Shown here piece after piece: positions 11,404 to 23,247 of a stretch of DNA of 64,000 nt. The notes beneath the pieces are model-generated. The model made no database searches. It was not told where the DNA came from and saw only the letters and a program-made list of their open reading frames with translations. Position 1 is the stretch's first letter; each line of letters begins with the position of its first letter. Source of the DNA: Mytilisepta virgata (lineage: Eukaryota; Mollusca; Bivalvia; Mytilida; Mytilidae); assembly GCA_028015205.1 (NCBI GenBank), contig CM051516.1:34176230-34240229 (forward strand), written 5' to 3'. Made by a program: the position numbers and the translations under genes.

Positions 11404-13140
11404 TCCTATACTGACGCTATATGAATGTAAACATTTTAAGTATAATGCTATATAAATGCTATACTATTGCCCATGTTACAAGTATAAAACTATACTAATG
11501 CTATACTATTGTGCACATTTTAAGTATAATGCTATACTAATGCTATACTATTGCCCATGTTACAAGTATAAAACTATACTAATGCTATACTATAGTGCAC
11601 ATTTTAAGTATAATGCTATACTAATGCTATACTATTGTCCATGTTACAAGTATAATGCTATACTAATGCTATACTATAGTGCACATTTTAAGTATAATGC
11701 TATATAAATGCTATACTATTGTCCATGTTACAAGTATAAAACTATACTAATGCTATACTACTGTGCACATTTTAAGTATAATGCTATATAAATGCTATAC
11801 CATTGTCCATGTTACAAGTATAAAACCATACTAATGCTATACTATAGTGCACATTTTAAGTATAATGCTATACTAATGCTATACTATTGCCCATGTTACA
11901 AGTATAAAACTATACTAATGCTATACTATAGTGCACATTTTAAGTATAATGCTATACTAATGCTATACTATTGTCCATGTTACAAGTATAATGCTATACT
12001 AATGCTATACTATAGTGCACATTTTAAGTATAATGCTATATAAATGCTATACTATTGTCCATGTTACAAGTATAAAACTATACTAATGCTATACTACTGT
12101 GCACATTTTAAGTATAATGCTATATAAATGCTATACTATTGTCCATGTTACAAGTATAAAACCATACTAATGCTATACTATAGTGCACATTTTAAGTATA
12201 ATGCTATACTAATGCTATACTATTGCCCATGTTACAAGTATAAAACTATACTAATGCTATACTATAGTGCACATTTTAAGTATAATGCTATACTAATGCT
12301 ATACTATTGTCCATGTTACAAGTATAATGCTATACTAATGCTATACTATAGTGCACATTTTAAGTATAATGCTATATAAATGCTATACTATTGTCCATGT
12401 TACAAGTATAAAACTATACTAATGCTATACTACTGTGCACATTTTAAGTATAATGCTATATAAATGCTATACTATTGTCCATGTTACAAGTATAAAACCA
12501 TACTAATGCTATACTATAATGCACATTTTAAGTATAATGCTATACTAATGCTATACTATTGCCCATGTTACAAGTATAAAACTATACTAATGCTATACTA
12601 TAGTGCACATTTTAAGTATAATGCTATACTAATGCTATACTATTGTCCATGTTACAAGTATAATGCTATACTAATGCTATACTATAGTGCACATTTTAAG
12701 TATAATGCTATATAAATGCTATACTATTGTCCATGTTACAAGTATAAAACTATACTAATGCTATACTATTGTCCATGTTACAAGTATAATGCTATACTAA
12801 TGCTATACTATAGTGCACATTTTAAGTATAATGCTATACTAATGCTATACTATAGTGCACATTTAAGTATAATGCTATACTATTGTCCATGTTACAAGTA
12901 TAAAGCTATACTAATGCTATACTATTGTGCACATTTTAGGTATAATTCCATACTAATGCTATACTATAGTGCACATTTTAAGTATAATGCTATACTAATG
13001 CTATACTATTGCCCATGTTACAAGTATAAAACTATACTCATGCTATACTATTGTGCACATTTTAAGTATAATTCCATACTAATGCTATACTATAGTGCAC
13101 ATTTTAAGTATAATGATATACTAATGCTATACTATTGAAT
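11404..13140. repeat. 42-bp satellite with 336-bp higher-order repeat
   Basis: Alternating 42-bp monomers: one carries 'attgtccatgttacaagtat', the other 'atagtgcacattttaagtat', both joined by 'aatgctatactaatgctata'. Eight monomers form a higher-order unit: equivalent positions recur at 11456, 11792, 12128 and 12464 (336-bp steps), each with the same private variants. After about 12716 the order breaks down. As 42 is a multiple of 3, the array shows 83-140 codon open frames encoding a 14-residue repeat; these are a by-product. Confidence 0.95.
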
Positions 13141-13199
13141 ATTTATAACCATAATTCTATACTAATCAAATACTTGAAGTAATATTGGCAAAGTATAGC

Positions 13200-13505
13200 A
13201 TTTAGTATAGCATTTAATGCAATACTTATAAAATAATTCAATTCTATACAGTTTGATGAAATTCTGTTGTGTGGTTTCAGAGAAGTTTGCTGACAAACTG
13301 TTGCAGTAGTATATCTAGGCCAAAGGGGCTTAACTCGTAGAAAAAACATTGAATCATAATTTCCTATTGTCTACAAAGTTTCATGAATTCTGTTGTGTGG
13401 TTTCAGAGGAGTTGCGCTCACAAGAATAAGAGTGACAGATGGACGGATGGATAAAAAAAAGTATATCCTCCGCATCTTTGTTGCATGGGGTATATTAACT
13501 TCAAG
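13200..13505 (+). repeat. Tail of another hairpin-ended family
   Basis: Ends with 'ggtttcagaggagtt', 'gacagatggacggatgg' and a terminal hairpin GTATATCC...GGGGTATATTAA at about 13461-13500. Same build as the other families but a different terminal word. Confidence 0.5.
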
Positions 13506-13846
13506 AGCCTTTTATATGACGGAGAAAGGGACTTTTATATAAAATAAATTTCATTTCATAATAATACTTTAAAATTACACTATGATTCCCATTCAATTTC
13601 CACCAAATGAGGACCCTCTCTAAAGGGTGTTTCAGTCTTCAATCTTGTATTGTTTCAAAACAGCTGGCCCCCTCCCCCCCCCCCCAATACACACTTTCAT
13701 ATGAATATAAATTTTTCAAATTTGACCAGTTAGAAAAAAAATCACCATGGCAGTCATCTTTAGGCCTAATGTTGTAATGATAAATAATTTTAGATGAAAA
13801 CCAAGATTAATTTGCAAGAAATATTCTTGCCTCTGAGCATGCTAAC
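13506..13846. other. Intron, nothing recognised
   Basis: AT-rich with a C-rich run at about 13669-13685. Confidence 0.4.
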
Positions 13847-13983
13847 CTTGTTTCCCATCTACGTCGCAACTGGTATTGCTCAATTAGTCTATTATCATCA
13901 TCTGCTGGTTCAACTTCATTCATAGCATTGACATGTTGTATTGGTGATTCTTCACTTATTACAAGTGATCTTGTAGAAAAGTC
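13847..13983 (-). CDS. RNF213: RNF213-like exon 14 of window
   Basis: 137 nt, phase 0 in and 2 out. DFSTRSLVISEESPIQHVNA, then LIEQYQLRRRWET; the human counterpart begins DFATPSL and ends LRKRWE. The middle is a variable acidic loop. Acceptor TTGTAG|GAC, donor ACAAG|GTTAGC. Confidence 0.92.
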
Positions 13984-14582
13984 CTACAAAATAATTATTA
14001 GTTTTAAATCCTCATGGGCTTCCTGTCAAGTTTTGTTCCATTTGGCCAGGCAGTCGCAGAGAAAAACTAGAGGTAGGGGCTGTCAGAATGACAGCTATAC
14101 CCTCACCCCACATTTATCTGTAAATAAACATTCTTAACATTTTCAGTTTCCATTGCATTACAGTTTCCATCTGTAACAACCTTTGCAGAGATATATCACA
14201 ACCCACTTTTACTGTAATTTAACCTTTTGGTCTCTTTTCCCTTTTTGGCCCTTTAAATCCTCAAAATGCAAAATAAAAGCATGCTTAGCATTACAGTTTG
14301 CATCTGTAACAAATAACCTTTTCTCAAATTTATCACAACCCACTTTTACTATAATTTAACTATTTGGACCCTTTTAGGGACCTATAGCCCCTTAAACTAA
14401 AATTCACAAATTTCTTTAATTTTTTTTTTGTTAGATAAAATTTTAGTAATTATGGTCTTTTTCTGTTTCGGCCCTTTTTGGTCCCTCGCACCCCTCTTTA
14501 AAAAAATTTGGAATTCCAAAACCTTTTGCACATCTACAGTTGGTAAGCAACAATATGGCAACAATTAAAATGGTTTAAATTA

Positions 14583-16014
14583 AACAAGAGGCTCTCAAGG
14601 GCCTGAATCGCTCACCTGGCAAACAATGCACTATAAATTAAATTAATATATTAATGTTTGTTGTAAATTAAACTGAGTATTAAAGGTCATGTAAAATGCT
14701 GAAAATACCTTTAAAAGCCTTTCAAGAACCTCTGGAAAGAAATGGGCATGAGTTCTCCCTACGCTTGATTAAGATACAGTCATGGTCGATCTGATGATTC
14801 ACAATACAAAATACAAGCTTTAATTCATCTTCAAATACAAGTATAAATCTTTTGGTCTATATGTTGTCTTCGCTTTTAAAATGTTTGAAAAAAGTTATGT
14901 AAAAATTGTGGGTTAAGGCTTTTTATTTTCTATTATGCTTGATCTTTGATCATATTGACTAAGCTGTTGGTTTTTATCCAATAAACCATGCTTAACTCAT
15001 CTGTCATTTTGTTGAGTTTCATCCAAATCCCCCTAGTAGTTTCAGAGAAGAAGATGTTTGAAAATTTGTTAACAACGATGATGACAGACACCAAGTGATG
15101 GCAATTAAAAGCTCACATATTATGAAGTTTCATCATTGTTATACAACATTCTCATCATCACCATTCACTAAGGATACCATGTTTACTTTAAAAACCAAAT
15201 ATTGTTGAAACCCGAACAATCTTACCAAGTTTCATTTGATTTTGAATAGTAGTTTCAGAGAAGAAGATTTTTGAAATAATAACATAAAAAAAAGCCAAAA
15301 ATGTCAAAAAAGGGCAATAACTCTAACATCAGTTGACAGATTTTCACGAAAATCAGCACACAGGTAGCTCTCATCATGCTGAACACTTTCAACCTGCAGA
15401 ATTTGCCGTAACCTAATGATTTTTGAGATATTTGCGAAAAACTGTTGTTTGACCCCCATGTTCTATTTTTAGTAACAGTGGCCATGTTTTCGACGGATCA
15501 AAAATCGAAGCAAAAAGTTTATGCAGGATACCCTAAGGAACAATCTTACCCAGTTTCATTTGATTTTGAATAGTAGTTTCAGAGAAGAAGATTTTTTAAA
15601 TAATAACATAAAAAAAAGCCAAAAATGTCAAAAAAGGGCAATAACTCTAACATCAGTTGACAGATTTTCACGAAAATCAGCATACAGGTAGCTCTCATCA
15701 TGCTGAACACTTTCAACCTGCCAGAATTTGCCGTAACCTAATGATTTTTGAGATGTTTGCGAAAAACTGTTGTTTGACCCCTATGTTCTATTTTTAGTAA
15801 CAGTGGCCATGTTGTCGACAGATCAAAAATCGAAGAATAAACTTTGTGCAGGATACCCTAAGGAACAATCATGCTAAGTTTTATCCAAATCCATTCGGTA
15901 GTTTCAGAGGAGAAGATGTTTGAAAAATTGTTAACGACGACCGACGACAGACAACGACGGACGCCAAGTGATGAGAATAGCTCACATGGCCTTTTAGGCC
16001 AGGTGAGCTAAAAA
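14583..16014 (+). mobile_element. Hairpin-ended element, family 1, complete
   Basis: The head AACAAGAGGCTCTCAAGGGC leads into ATCGCTCACCTGGC (14605-14620). The tail 15980-16010 is GCTCACATGGCC-TTTT-GGCCAGGTGAGC followed by TAAAAA, a hairpin whose second arm is also the complement of the head word. The interior has two near-identical units of about 322 bp (15227-15548 and 15549-15870) with 'agtagtttcagagaagaag', and ends with 'gacgacagacaacgacgg' and 'acgccaagtgatg'. No open frame; non-autonomous. Confidence 0.8.
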
Positions 16015-16252
16015 TGAAAGTAGTTCACATCACAAGGCTCTTTCTATAATTTGGCCCTCTTTTACAAATTTGGAATTCCAAAACCTTATTACACTTCTAC
16101 AGTTAGTCAACAACAATATGGCATAAAAAAAATGGTAAAAATTCAAAAGTGAAGGAGGAGTTTGCGTCATAAGAAAGTGTGACGGACAGACAGAGTGATA
16201 GACGGCATGACGACAATATACCCAAACTTTCATTCGAAACTGCGGGTATAAA
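16015..16252 (+). repeat. Hairpin-tail repeat, different family
   Basis: Ends 'gacagacagagtgatagacgg', then AATATACCC ... GCGGGTATAAAA, a terminal stem of ATACCC/GGGTAT followed by AAAA. Directly abuts the next family-1 element. Confidence 0.5.
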
Positions 16253-17402
16253 AACTAGAAGCTCAGATGGCTGAGCCTGTATTGCTCACCTGGCAGAAAA
16301 AAGATTTGCCCATGGCGACCATGTTGCATGATCTTGACAAAATGAGAAAACTTTGTAAAAACCTCCATCAGATGCTTCTTGTCAGGTTTCATTCAATTTG
16401 GCCAAGCAGTTCCACAGAATTATTTTTTTTTAATCAACCAATGAGAAATAAGAATTTTCTATGGTGGCCATGTTTGTTACCCGATCAGGACGGAATGAGG
16501 AAATTTTGTAAAGGACCTGCCATAGATGCTTCCAGTCAAGTTTCGTTCCAGTTTTTATATCGGTCAATCAGAAACAAGAACTGCCCCATTTGTTGTCTGA
16601 TCGGGATGAAATGAGGAAACTTTATAAAGAACCTTCCATATATGCTTCCTATCAAGTTTCGTTCCATTTGGGAAAGCAGTTTCAGAGAAGAAGAGTTTTT
16701 TAAATCAGCCAATCAGAAACAAGAAATGTCCATGGTGGCCATATTTGTTGTCCGATCAGGACAAAATGAGAAAATTTTGTAAAGAACCTCCAATAGATAC
16801 TTCCTGTCAAGTTTCGATCAATTTGGCAAAGTAGTTCCACAGAATTTTTTTTTTAATTCAATCAACCAATGAGAAAAAAGAATTTTCTATAGCGGCCATG
16901 TTTGTTGCCTGATCAGGATGGAATGAGGAAATTTTGTAAACAACCTCCCATAGATGCTTCCTGTCAAGTTTTGTTCAATTTGGCCAAGCGATTTCAGAGG
17001 AGAAGATTTTTTTATATCAGCCAATCAGAAACAAGAACTGCCCATTACGGCCATAATTGTAGTCTGATCGGACTGAAATGAGAAAAATTTATAAAGGACC
17101 TCCCATATATGCTTCCTGTCAAGTTTTGTTCCATTTGGCCAAGCAGTTTTAGAGGAGAAGATTTTTGAAAACTCAGCCAATCAGAAACAACAATTTTCCA
17201 TAGTTGCCATATTTGTGGTCCAATCGGGAAGAAATGGGCAAATTTTATAAAGGACCTTACATAGATGCTTCCTGCCAAATTTAATTCGATTTGGCCCAGT
17301 GGTTTCAGAGGAGAAGATTAAAATGATAAAAGTTAACAGACAGACGACGGACACCAAGTGATGACCAAAGCTCACTTGGCCTTTGGCCAGGTGTGCTAAA
17401 AA
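16253..17402 (+). mobile_element. Hairpin-ended element, family 1, with about six tandem units
   Basis: The head AACTAGAAGCTCAGATGGCT (hairpin AGCTCAGATGGCTGAGC) leads into ATTGCTCACCTGGC. The tail is GCTCACTTGGCC-TTTGGCC-AGGTGTGCTAAAAA at 17370-17402. Units of about 160-220 bp carry 'aatcagaaacaagaa', 'tggccatgtttgttgcc', 'gatgcttcctgtcaagtttc' and 'ggccaagcagtttcagagg'. Confidence 0.8.
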
Positions 17403-17834
17403 GATTAAAATTAAGAGTTTATTAAGAAGACAATTAAGTTAAACTTCTACCAATAAAACAGCTCTAAAATCGGTAAAATAATCTTTGCAATTAACTCAAT
17501 AAATTTTACAATATTTGTGCATTAAAAAATGATTTCATCTTTGTATATATTATATTTATTGGAGCCCAATCACAAAATGTGTTGGTGAATGTGTAACAAC
17601 ACTGGTTACAATCTGCAAACTTTGAGCAGCTGTAGCTGTCAGAAGAGCAGATGAATTTCAACCAAAAGTGGTTTACAGTGAAACTTGGAGCAACTGCAGC
17701 CATCAGATGAGTGGATGAATCTCAACCAAAAGTGGATCATTTGTAGAGGGTATTGCTGTCATCAGTCCTACAAAGTTTCAAAACATTTCATCATGTAGTT
17801 TCAGAGAATATATATGGTTATAGGCGGGGATCTC
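17403..17834. other. Intron with a short imperfect tandem repeat
   Basis: About 17600-17740 has two copies of 'agcagatgaatttcaaccaaaagtgg'-like sequence roughly 70 bp apart; otherwise AT-rich. Confidence 0.4.
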
Positions 17835-18760
17835 AATGGTTTCTAAGACAAATCTATTTTTAAGGGGAGTATCTACTAGTGACCTAGGAACTAAATTCGG
17901 TTGTGGCACTCATCTTTGGCGGTCCAGGTCATCAGATACAATTCTGGAAGGAGACCACCTAATGACAATTCCTGTCAACTTTGGTTCCAATTATAGATTA
18001 TTATCCAATTTACTCAGTAGTTTTAAAATATTAGACAACCATATCCATTAGTGAATTTTCTCATAGGATCCAAGTTAAAGTTTGCCTATGCTGGCCATCT
18101 TGGATGGCAAGTGTGACCCTTGGATACATCTAAGGACCACTGCTGCCAAGTGGGTTCCAACTGTTTCACTCAGTTTTCAGACATGAACATTTTAAAGAAA
18201 ATTTTATGTTAAACTAGGAATGGCTCTAGTGGCTATCTTGGATAGTGGGTAAGGTGATTTGATATAATTCTAATAGAGGATTACCTAAGGACCATTGATA
18301 TCAAGTTGGACAGTTCTAAATTAGTCACTGGTTTCAGATTTTTAAATGAATTTTCCAATATGGTCCATTGTTAAATTATGTTTTCTACTCTTGCAACCAT
18401 CTTTGATGGCATGGCAGTTAATCAGATATAATTCTGATAAAGGACCATCTAAGGACCATTGGTGCCAAGATGAAGTCCAAGTGGCTCACTTGTTTCAGAT
18501 TTTTGGGTGAATTTTCCAATAGGACCCTATGTTAAATTATGTTTGGCTCTGGTGGCCATCTTAAATGGTGGATGGAGTCATTGGATACTACATGTATTCA
18601 GAAAGAAGACCAGCCAAGGACCACTGCTCCCAGGTTAGGTTCAAATTATCCAAATGATTTCAAAGGATATTTAAAGAAAAGATGATGATGGATGATGACA
18701 ATGGACGACAGACAATGGAAGCCATTTGTTGGCAAAAACTTACCTGGCCCCTTGATCTAT
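17835..18760 (+). repeat. Family-1 interior tandem units
   Basis: Five to six diverged units of about 170 bp with 'ggtggccatcttgga', 'attctgataaaggacc', 'taaggaccattgctgccaag' and 'gtttcagatttttgggtgaa', ending 'gatgacaatggacgacagac' and a decayed tail at about 18735-18760. No head seen. Confidence 0.6.
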
Positions 18761-18817
18761 ATAAGACTCACCTAATAAGTTAACAATACCATATTAAAAA
18801 TATAAATCGTTATTCAC

Positions 18818-18986
18818 CTTAGACATTTGTATCAAAAATCTCAGCACAAATTTATCAAAATCAGGTAAATCTTCCAATGCAACAGGTCCACAGAATGCTG
18901 AAATCTCAAAATCTTGTAACTGTTTATCTAAAAAGCCCACAAAATGATGTAGTTCTGACCAGGATGGATCTCTAATACCACAGTGT
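18818..18986 (-). CDS. RNF213: RNF213-like exon 13 of window
   Basis: 169 nt, phase 2 in and 0 out. HCGIRDPSWSELHHFVGFLD and FCGPVALEDLPDFDKFVLRF correspond to the human 'CGVINPSWSELRNFAWFLN' block. Acceptor TTTTAG|ACA, donor AAG|GTGAAT. The long element-filled intron towards exon 14 follows. Confidence 0.95.
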
Positions 18987-19019
18987 CTAAAATAAGATTA
19001 GACATGTTAATTATGACTC

Positions 19020-19376
19020 CAAATTAGTGATATATGTTGTTAAATGTATAAACATAGGACGAAGTGCTCATGTCCAATAGTGATACTAACATCCTACTGC
19101 ATAACAGGTATGATTTAGCTAATTTCCCCAAGGGCATTATCAGCCCATTAGCCAGAACTTTTGTCCTGGGATGATTCATTATTCAAATGCCTTTAAATTT
19201 TCTGTTCAAAATTTGACAAAAATTACCAGAAATTTCTAAGGCTCTTCCTTTTGATGCAGAGGTAACCCTTAGCTCAGTTTGGATACCTGTTTGTTTCAAT
19301 TGTTTTGATTTTTGATGGTTGTGCTTATTAATTCATCATTACATCTTTAAACGGTTTTCCAATATTTTGATCTCGG
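19020..19376 (+). repeat. Retrozyme-like repeat body upstream of the ribozyme
   Basis: Includes 'taatttccccaagggcattatcagccc', 'gccagaacttttgtcctgg' and 'ttttccaatattttgatctcggg', a layout I associate with hammerhead-carrying dispersed repeats in mussels. No open frame. The repeat limits are estimates. Confidence 0.45.
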
Positions 19377-19420
19377 GCACTGCTGATGAGTTGTCAGTCA
19401 ACGAAATGGCCATACAGTGC
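19377..19420 (+). ncRNA. Type I hammerhead ribozyme
   Basis: All core elements are in order. Stem I is GCACTG (19377-19382) pairing with CAGTGC (19415-19420). The core CTGATGA follows, then stem II GTTG-TCAGT-CAAC with a 5-nt loop, then GAAA. Stem III is a minimal palindrome (ATGGCCAT). The cleavage triplet ATA predicts cutting after 19414. A very short stem III is typical of animal retrozyme hammerheads, which cleave best as dimers (family knowledge). It lies antisense to the host gene. Confidence 0.87.
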
Positions 19421-19758
19421 ATCAAATTTATTTCCATATTTTGTGATACGTTTTATTGTAAAGAGTATTTTTAAAAGGAGGAATCAATTTTTTTTTCTGG
19501 TGTTAAAACATAGATGTAAATGATTTATGTCATACACACTAATTAGCAATGGATTTTGAATTACAAAAGTTATTGGCTCCACCATTAGGGGAATAAAAAT
19601 TAAACACTAGTGCTAGTGTTACGATTGTAATAATATTTTTAAGCCATTTGCTTTGTTTTTATATAGAATACTGTTGACATTTGCCTATGTAAATGTAATA
19701 CACACACCAAAATTCTGTACATTTTTGATTTTCAATTGAAACATTATTGAAGTAATAC

Positions 19759-20030
19759 CTCAGTAATGTCTGCAAACAATCTTTCTTTTCACCCTCTGGA
19801 ATACAGGGTTTCACATCACTCAGTTTACAATTGGTGTCGAGTCTTTTCAGGTACTGATATGGTCTTTGGAATTTTGTACTCCTAAATTCTTGAGCATCAA
19901 ATATTTTGTCTCTGTCAGTGTAGTGTGGTCTTTGAATCCCTGTCAAGATTTCTAAGCTTTCTACTGGAGATCTGCACTCCACAAATGGTAGTATTTCTAA
20001 ACAGTGGTGCATGTATCCCATTGAACTTCC
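19759..20030 (-). CDS. RNF213: RNF213-like exon 12 of window
   Basis: 272 nt, phase 0 in and 2 out. Contains CLEILPFVECRSPVESLEIL and EFRSTKFQRPYQYLKRLD, matching 'CL-ILP-V-C-PP' and 'FRS-VFQRPFQYLRR' of RNF213, and ends near DCLQTLLR. Acceptor TTATAG|GGA, donor CTGAG|GTATTA. Confidence 0.95.
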
Positions 20031-20778
20031 CTATAATTAAGGATGTCTGCTTTCAGAACATGTATCTCTAATTTTCAAAAGTTTAACAGAGTTATCATAA
20101 AGTATACCAAGGTACAAACATTTGCCCCATTTTGAAGATTCAAAGTTCAATACCCAAAAATTCTCAAATTTGATATCTAATTGTGTGTCAACTTTAAAGA
20201 TTATAAAATTACTGTAAAATTTGAAGTAACTAATATCTAAGTTTCGATATTTTATCATAAACACACAACAACAACTACACATGGTTTGAAGATTTTCACT
20301 TTTATTTAAATGTAGCATTTAAAATACTTATTTCTTAAAGCAAAATGAAATAACAATAGAGATTACAAACTTTATATTGTTTTCATATTCTTAACGACCA
20401 AGTAAATCTTGTGGAAGTCAAAAATGGTGACTATGAAAAAATTAAAGAAAATTTTCCCACAGATTCTATTTAATCCGTAATTTGTATGTATCTGATTTTG
20501 ATCCTACAGGCTGATAATTTCAGTATCATTGACTAGTAAAGAGAATAATATTATACGGTCCGCCATAAGGTAATGTTCTATCAGACGACCATAACATCAA
20601 AGGATAATTTCCGCAAGGTTTGACTTTAACTGCATCATTAAGGCTCCACAAAAAATGAGAACTGAGAATTATGCTTTAGCTTATGTAATTTCCCATAAGG
20701 TACTAATAGCAACTATGTTTAGTGTGGTTGATATCACAGTAAGTTTTCAAGGTCATTGGATAAATTTATACAAAATAC

Positions 20779-20919
20779 CTGTGAATTTGTAACCATCAGA
20801 GGCATTGATTCAATGATGTAATAATCCATGACTGATTTTCTCCAAACATAACCAGAACTGTCTGTTAGACAACCCAGTATAAGCAGTTGGAACAAAAATG
20901 TATCAACACCTTCTTGTAC
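20779..20919 (-). CDS. RNF213: RNF213-like exon 11 of window
   Basis: 141 nt, 47 codons, phase 0 to 0. VQEGVDTFLFQLLILGCLTD is nearly the human 'VQEGVDSLLFQLLVLQYLVD'; it continues SSGYVWRKSVMDYYIIE. Part of AAA2. Acceptor TTCCAG|GTA, donor CAG|GTATTT. Confidence 0.96.
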
Positions 20920-21013
20920 CTGGAAAAATACCAAAGTGATCTTTAAATATATATAAAAAAAAGATTAATACAGTAGATAAAAAAAGTTTACAAGCTAGCA
21001 TTAAAGTTCAGAT

Positions 21014-21402
21014 AACTAGAAAATGTGTCTATAAGACACGGATGCACCGCTTTAAAAACAATATAGGTGTTGCTGAACTGCATTGCACTATACAAGAGGA
21101 CTGTAGTGGTGAAATATTATTGATATATTACTATAGGTTTCAAAGAAATGGAGCTAAACGCAAAACTTAACCAAAGTCACTGAAGCATGAAATGTAGGTC
21201 ATAGTGACCCAAGTGTTGCTGAACAGCGTTGTACTATACAAGAGGACTGTAGTGGTGAAATATCATTGACATATTACTATAGGTTTCTGAGAAATAGAGC
21301 TAAATGCAAAACTTAACCAAATCGGGATGTACGTACGGAAGTACGGACAGACAGACAAGGGTAGATCTAACTGCCCCAGCCACATTCGTGGCAGGGCATA
21401 AT
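21014..21402 (+). mobile_element. Hairpin-ended element, family 3-like
   Basis: The head AACTAGAAAATGTGTCTATA-AGACACGGATGCACCGC contains the hairpin GTGTCT/AGACAC. Two units of about 160 bp each carry 'gttgctgaac' and 'acaagaggactgtagtgg'. The tail at about 21375-21402 has GCCAC-ATTC-GTGGC and AGGGCATAA. Confidence 0.65.
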
Positions 21403-21464
21403 GAATATGAATAAACATTTCATATAATACACTAGACGTACTGTGAGCAAGCTAAATATACAAT

Positions 21465-21560
21465 GTATATTGTTGGAAAATATAAAACTGAATTGTACAA
21501 GCCTTAGAAACATGTAGAAATGCAGGGTTTACAAGGTGATCCCTATATATACCATTCAAA
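21465..21560. repeat. Decayed copy of inverted-repeat element
   Basis: 'tgtacaagccttagaaac' with 'aatgcagggtttaca' matches the loop of the palindrome at 55912-56053. Confidence 0.45.
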
Positions 21561-22000
21561 ATCTTCTTTCAGCAAGGTATAATGGCATATATGATTTCAG
21601 TCCCTTTGGCCCCTTTTGACTCATTTTACCAAAAACTGTCTGTCTTGTTCTGTATTGGTTGGGTTCCATGTTCAAGTTAATTAAACCTTTTACCCATGGT
21701 CCTCCCTCACCCCAAGAAGTAACTGTAACACACTGACTCCTTGACAGGATGGCAGACTTCATTGTTAATGTTAAAGAGCATTGATTTCAGGCCATTTTTT
21801 CTGAATTTTATTTAAAATCTCAATAAAATATGTTATTTTTGCAATCTTCTTTTGCTTTTGAATGAAAACACAGAATCACAAGCAGACAGGGACTTGAAAA
21901 CCTATTCATTGCGATGGTGGATGGTATTATGGAAAGAGATGTAGATATAATCTTTATGAATTACTTCTATATCCAACTAATTCATTTTGTCACAACTTAC

Positions 22001-22241
22001 CTCATGAGACAAATCAATATGAAAAATCCTTGGTTTACAACTTCCTGGTGGAAGGGTAACTTCTATCAGTTTTGACATTATATCATCAATCTCAATTATC
22101 TTTTCATGTAATGGTATAGTCAATTCATTTGAATGTCTAGCCTGTTTTGGTAGCATATTGTTGAGTGCAGCTACCATTCTTTTCTTGTAAAGTGTTTTCC
22201 CTAATCCAGCCCTCCTTGATGTAATAACTCTGACACTACAC
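22001..22241 (-). CDS. RNF213: RNF213-like exon 10 of window: AAA2 Walker A
   Basis: 241 nt, phase 2 in and 0 out. It starts CSVRVITSRRAGLGKTLYKK; RRAGLGKT is the P-loop (GxxxxGKT-type) of AAA module 2, corresponding to the vertebrate 'SERAGVGKS'. The exon ends KPRIFHIDLSHE, a hydrophobic beta strand before exon 11. The Lys and Thr of the P-loop are present, so nucleotide binding is likely kept; in the vertebrate enzyme this module is thought to hold ATP stably. Acceptor CTCAG|GTG, donor GAG|GTAAGT. Confidence 0.96.
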
Positions 22242-23247
22242 CTGAGAGATAATAACTCATCATTAATGGATATTGATATTGATATTAATATGCAAAACCG
22301 AAGATTCTTAGCTGCCTCTATCCTCAGCTGGCCAGGGTATAACCTGAGACTTTAGCTCTTGGGAGAAGTGACAAAACAGAATTGTTAAAAGTGGAGACTT
22401 GCTACGAGAAGTAAATATATATCTTGGTTTAACATTTAAATTAATACTTAGAAAATCAAATTCTAATTTAACATTTGTCAGTTACAGTTTTCTAGACTTA
22501 TTATCCGTGGATTTTCTTGGTTCCTCATTTTTGTGACATTATATTTCATCTGTTTTTTATCTTCCTTTTTTCTTTCTTTTAAAACTCATTTTGGGATACT
22601 GTTCTGGTTTTGGATGTGTGAAGCCCATAAACAACTGGCCAAAGAAATGGTCAAATTGGTCATGTTAATCCTCTACAACAATCATTTATCTCAGTTTTTA
22701 TGACTTCATAAAGTCAATTTACAGGTAAAAGGCCTGAATCAGTTTTGATGACTCACAATCGATATGATCATGTTCATTCTTCTTTTTGACATATTCAGTT
22801 ATCAACATTCTATTAAAATATCATTATGAAGTCAATTAATATCAAAGTCAATTCTATATGTAAATATCATTTATCACATGGCATCCTAAGAATCTGAAGT
22901 ATTTATCAAAACTGAAGCAATGAAAATGACAGAACAAGACTTTGAACTGTTTACAATTTGCCACAAAAAACGAGTAAGGGTTGCTTCTTTTTGCCATAAC
23001 GTCTTGGCAACTTCTATCATTCTGAAAGTGCTATGCTGGTGACTTGAAGGCATTTTAAAAATGTTTGGCAACTAAAACCTTAATTTTGCCATGAAGATTT
23101 ATCCCTGGCTGGCCCATATCCATGCACTGAAAAATATTCTCTAATATCTTTCCAAATTTATTCGTGTTTTTTAAATAAATGAATTAGTTTTAGTTTTACT
23201 TTTAGTTAATATTGTCAGAAGTTGGGTTATGACACATGCAACTTTTG
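22242..23247. other. Intron, nothing recognised
   Basis: AT-rich intron DNA with no coherent coding frame or repeat end seen. Confidence 0.4.

Noticed and set aside
11456..13138. Series of 83-140 codon open frames with a Tyr/Cys-rich 14-residue repeat
   Set aside because: They arise because the satellite monomer is 42 bp, a multiple of three, without stops in one frame; there is no gene context and the array is intronic.
11404..13140. Tandem array considered as CRISPR
   Set aside because: Repeats are contiguous with no unique spacers, in a eukaryotic intron.
16267..16614. 115-codon plus-strand open frame
   Set aside because: It is made of family-1 tandem units; equivalent units nearby are closed in that frame.
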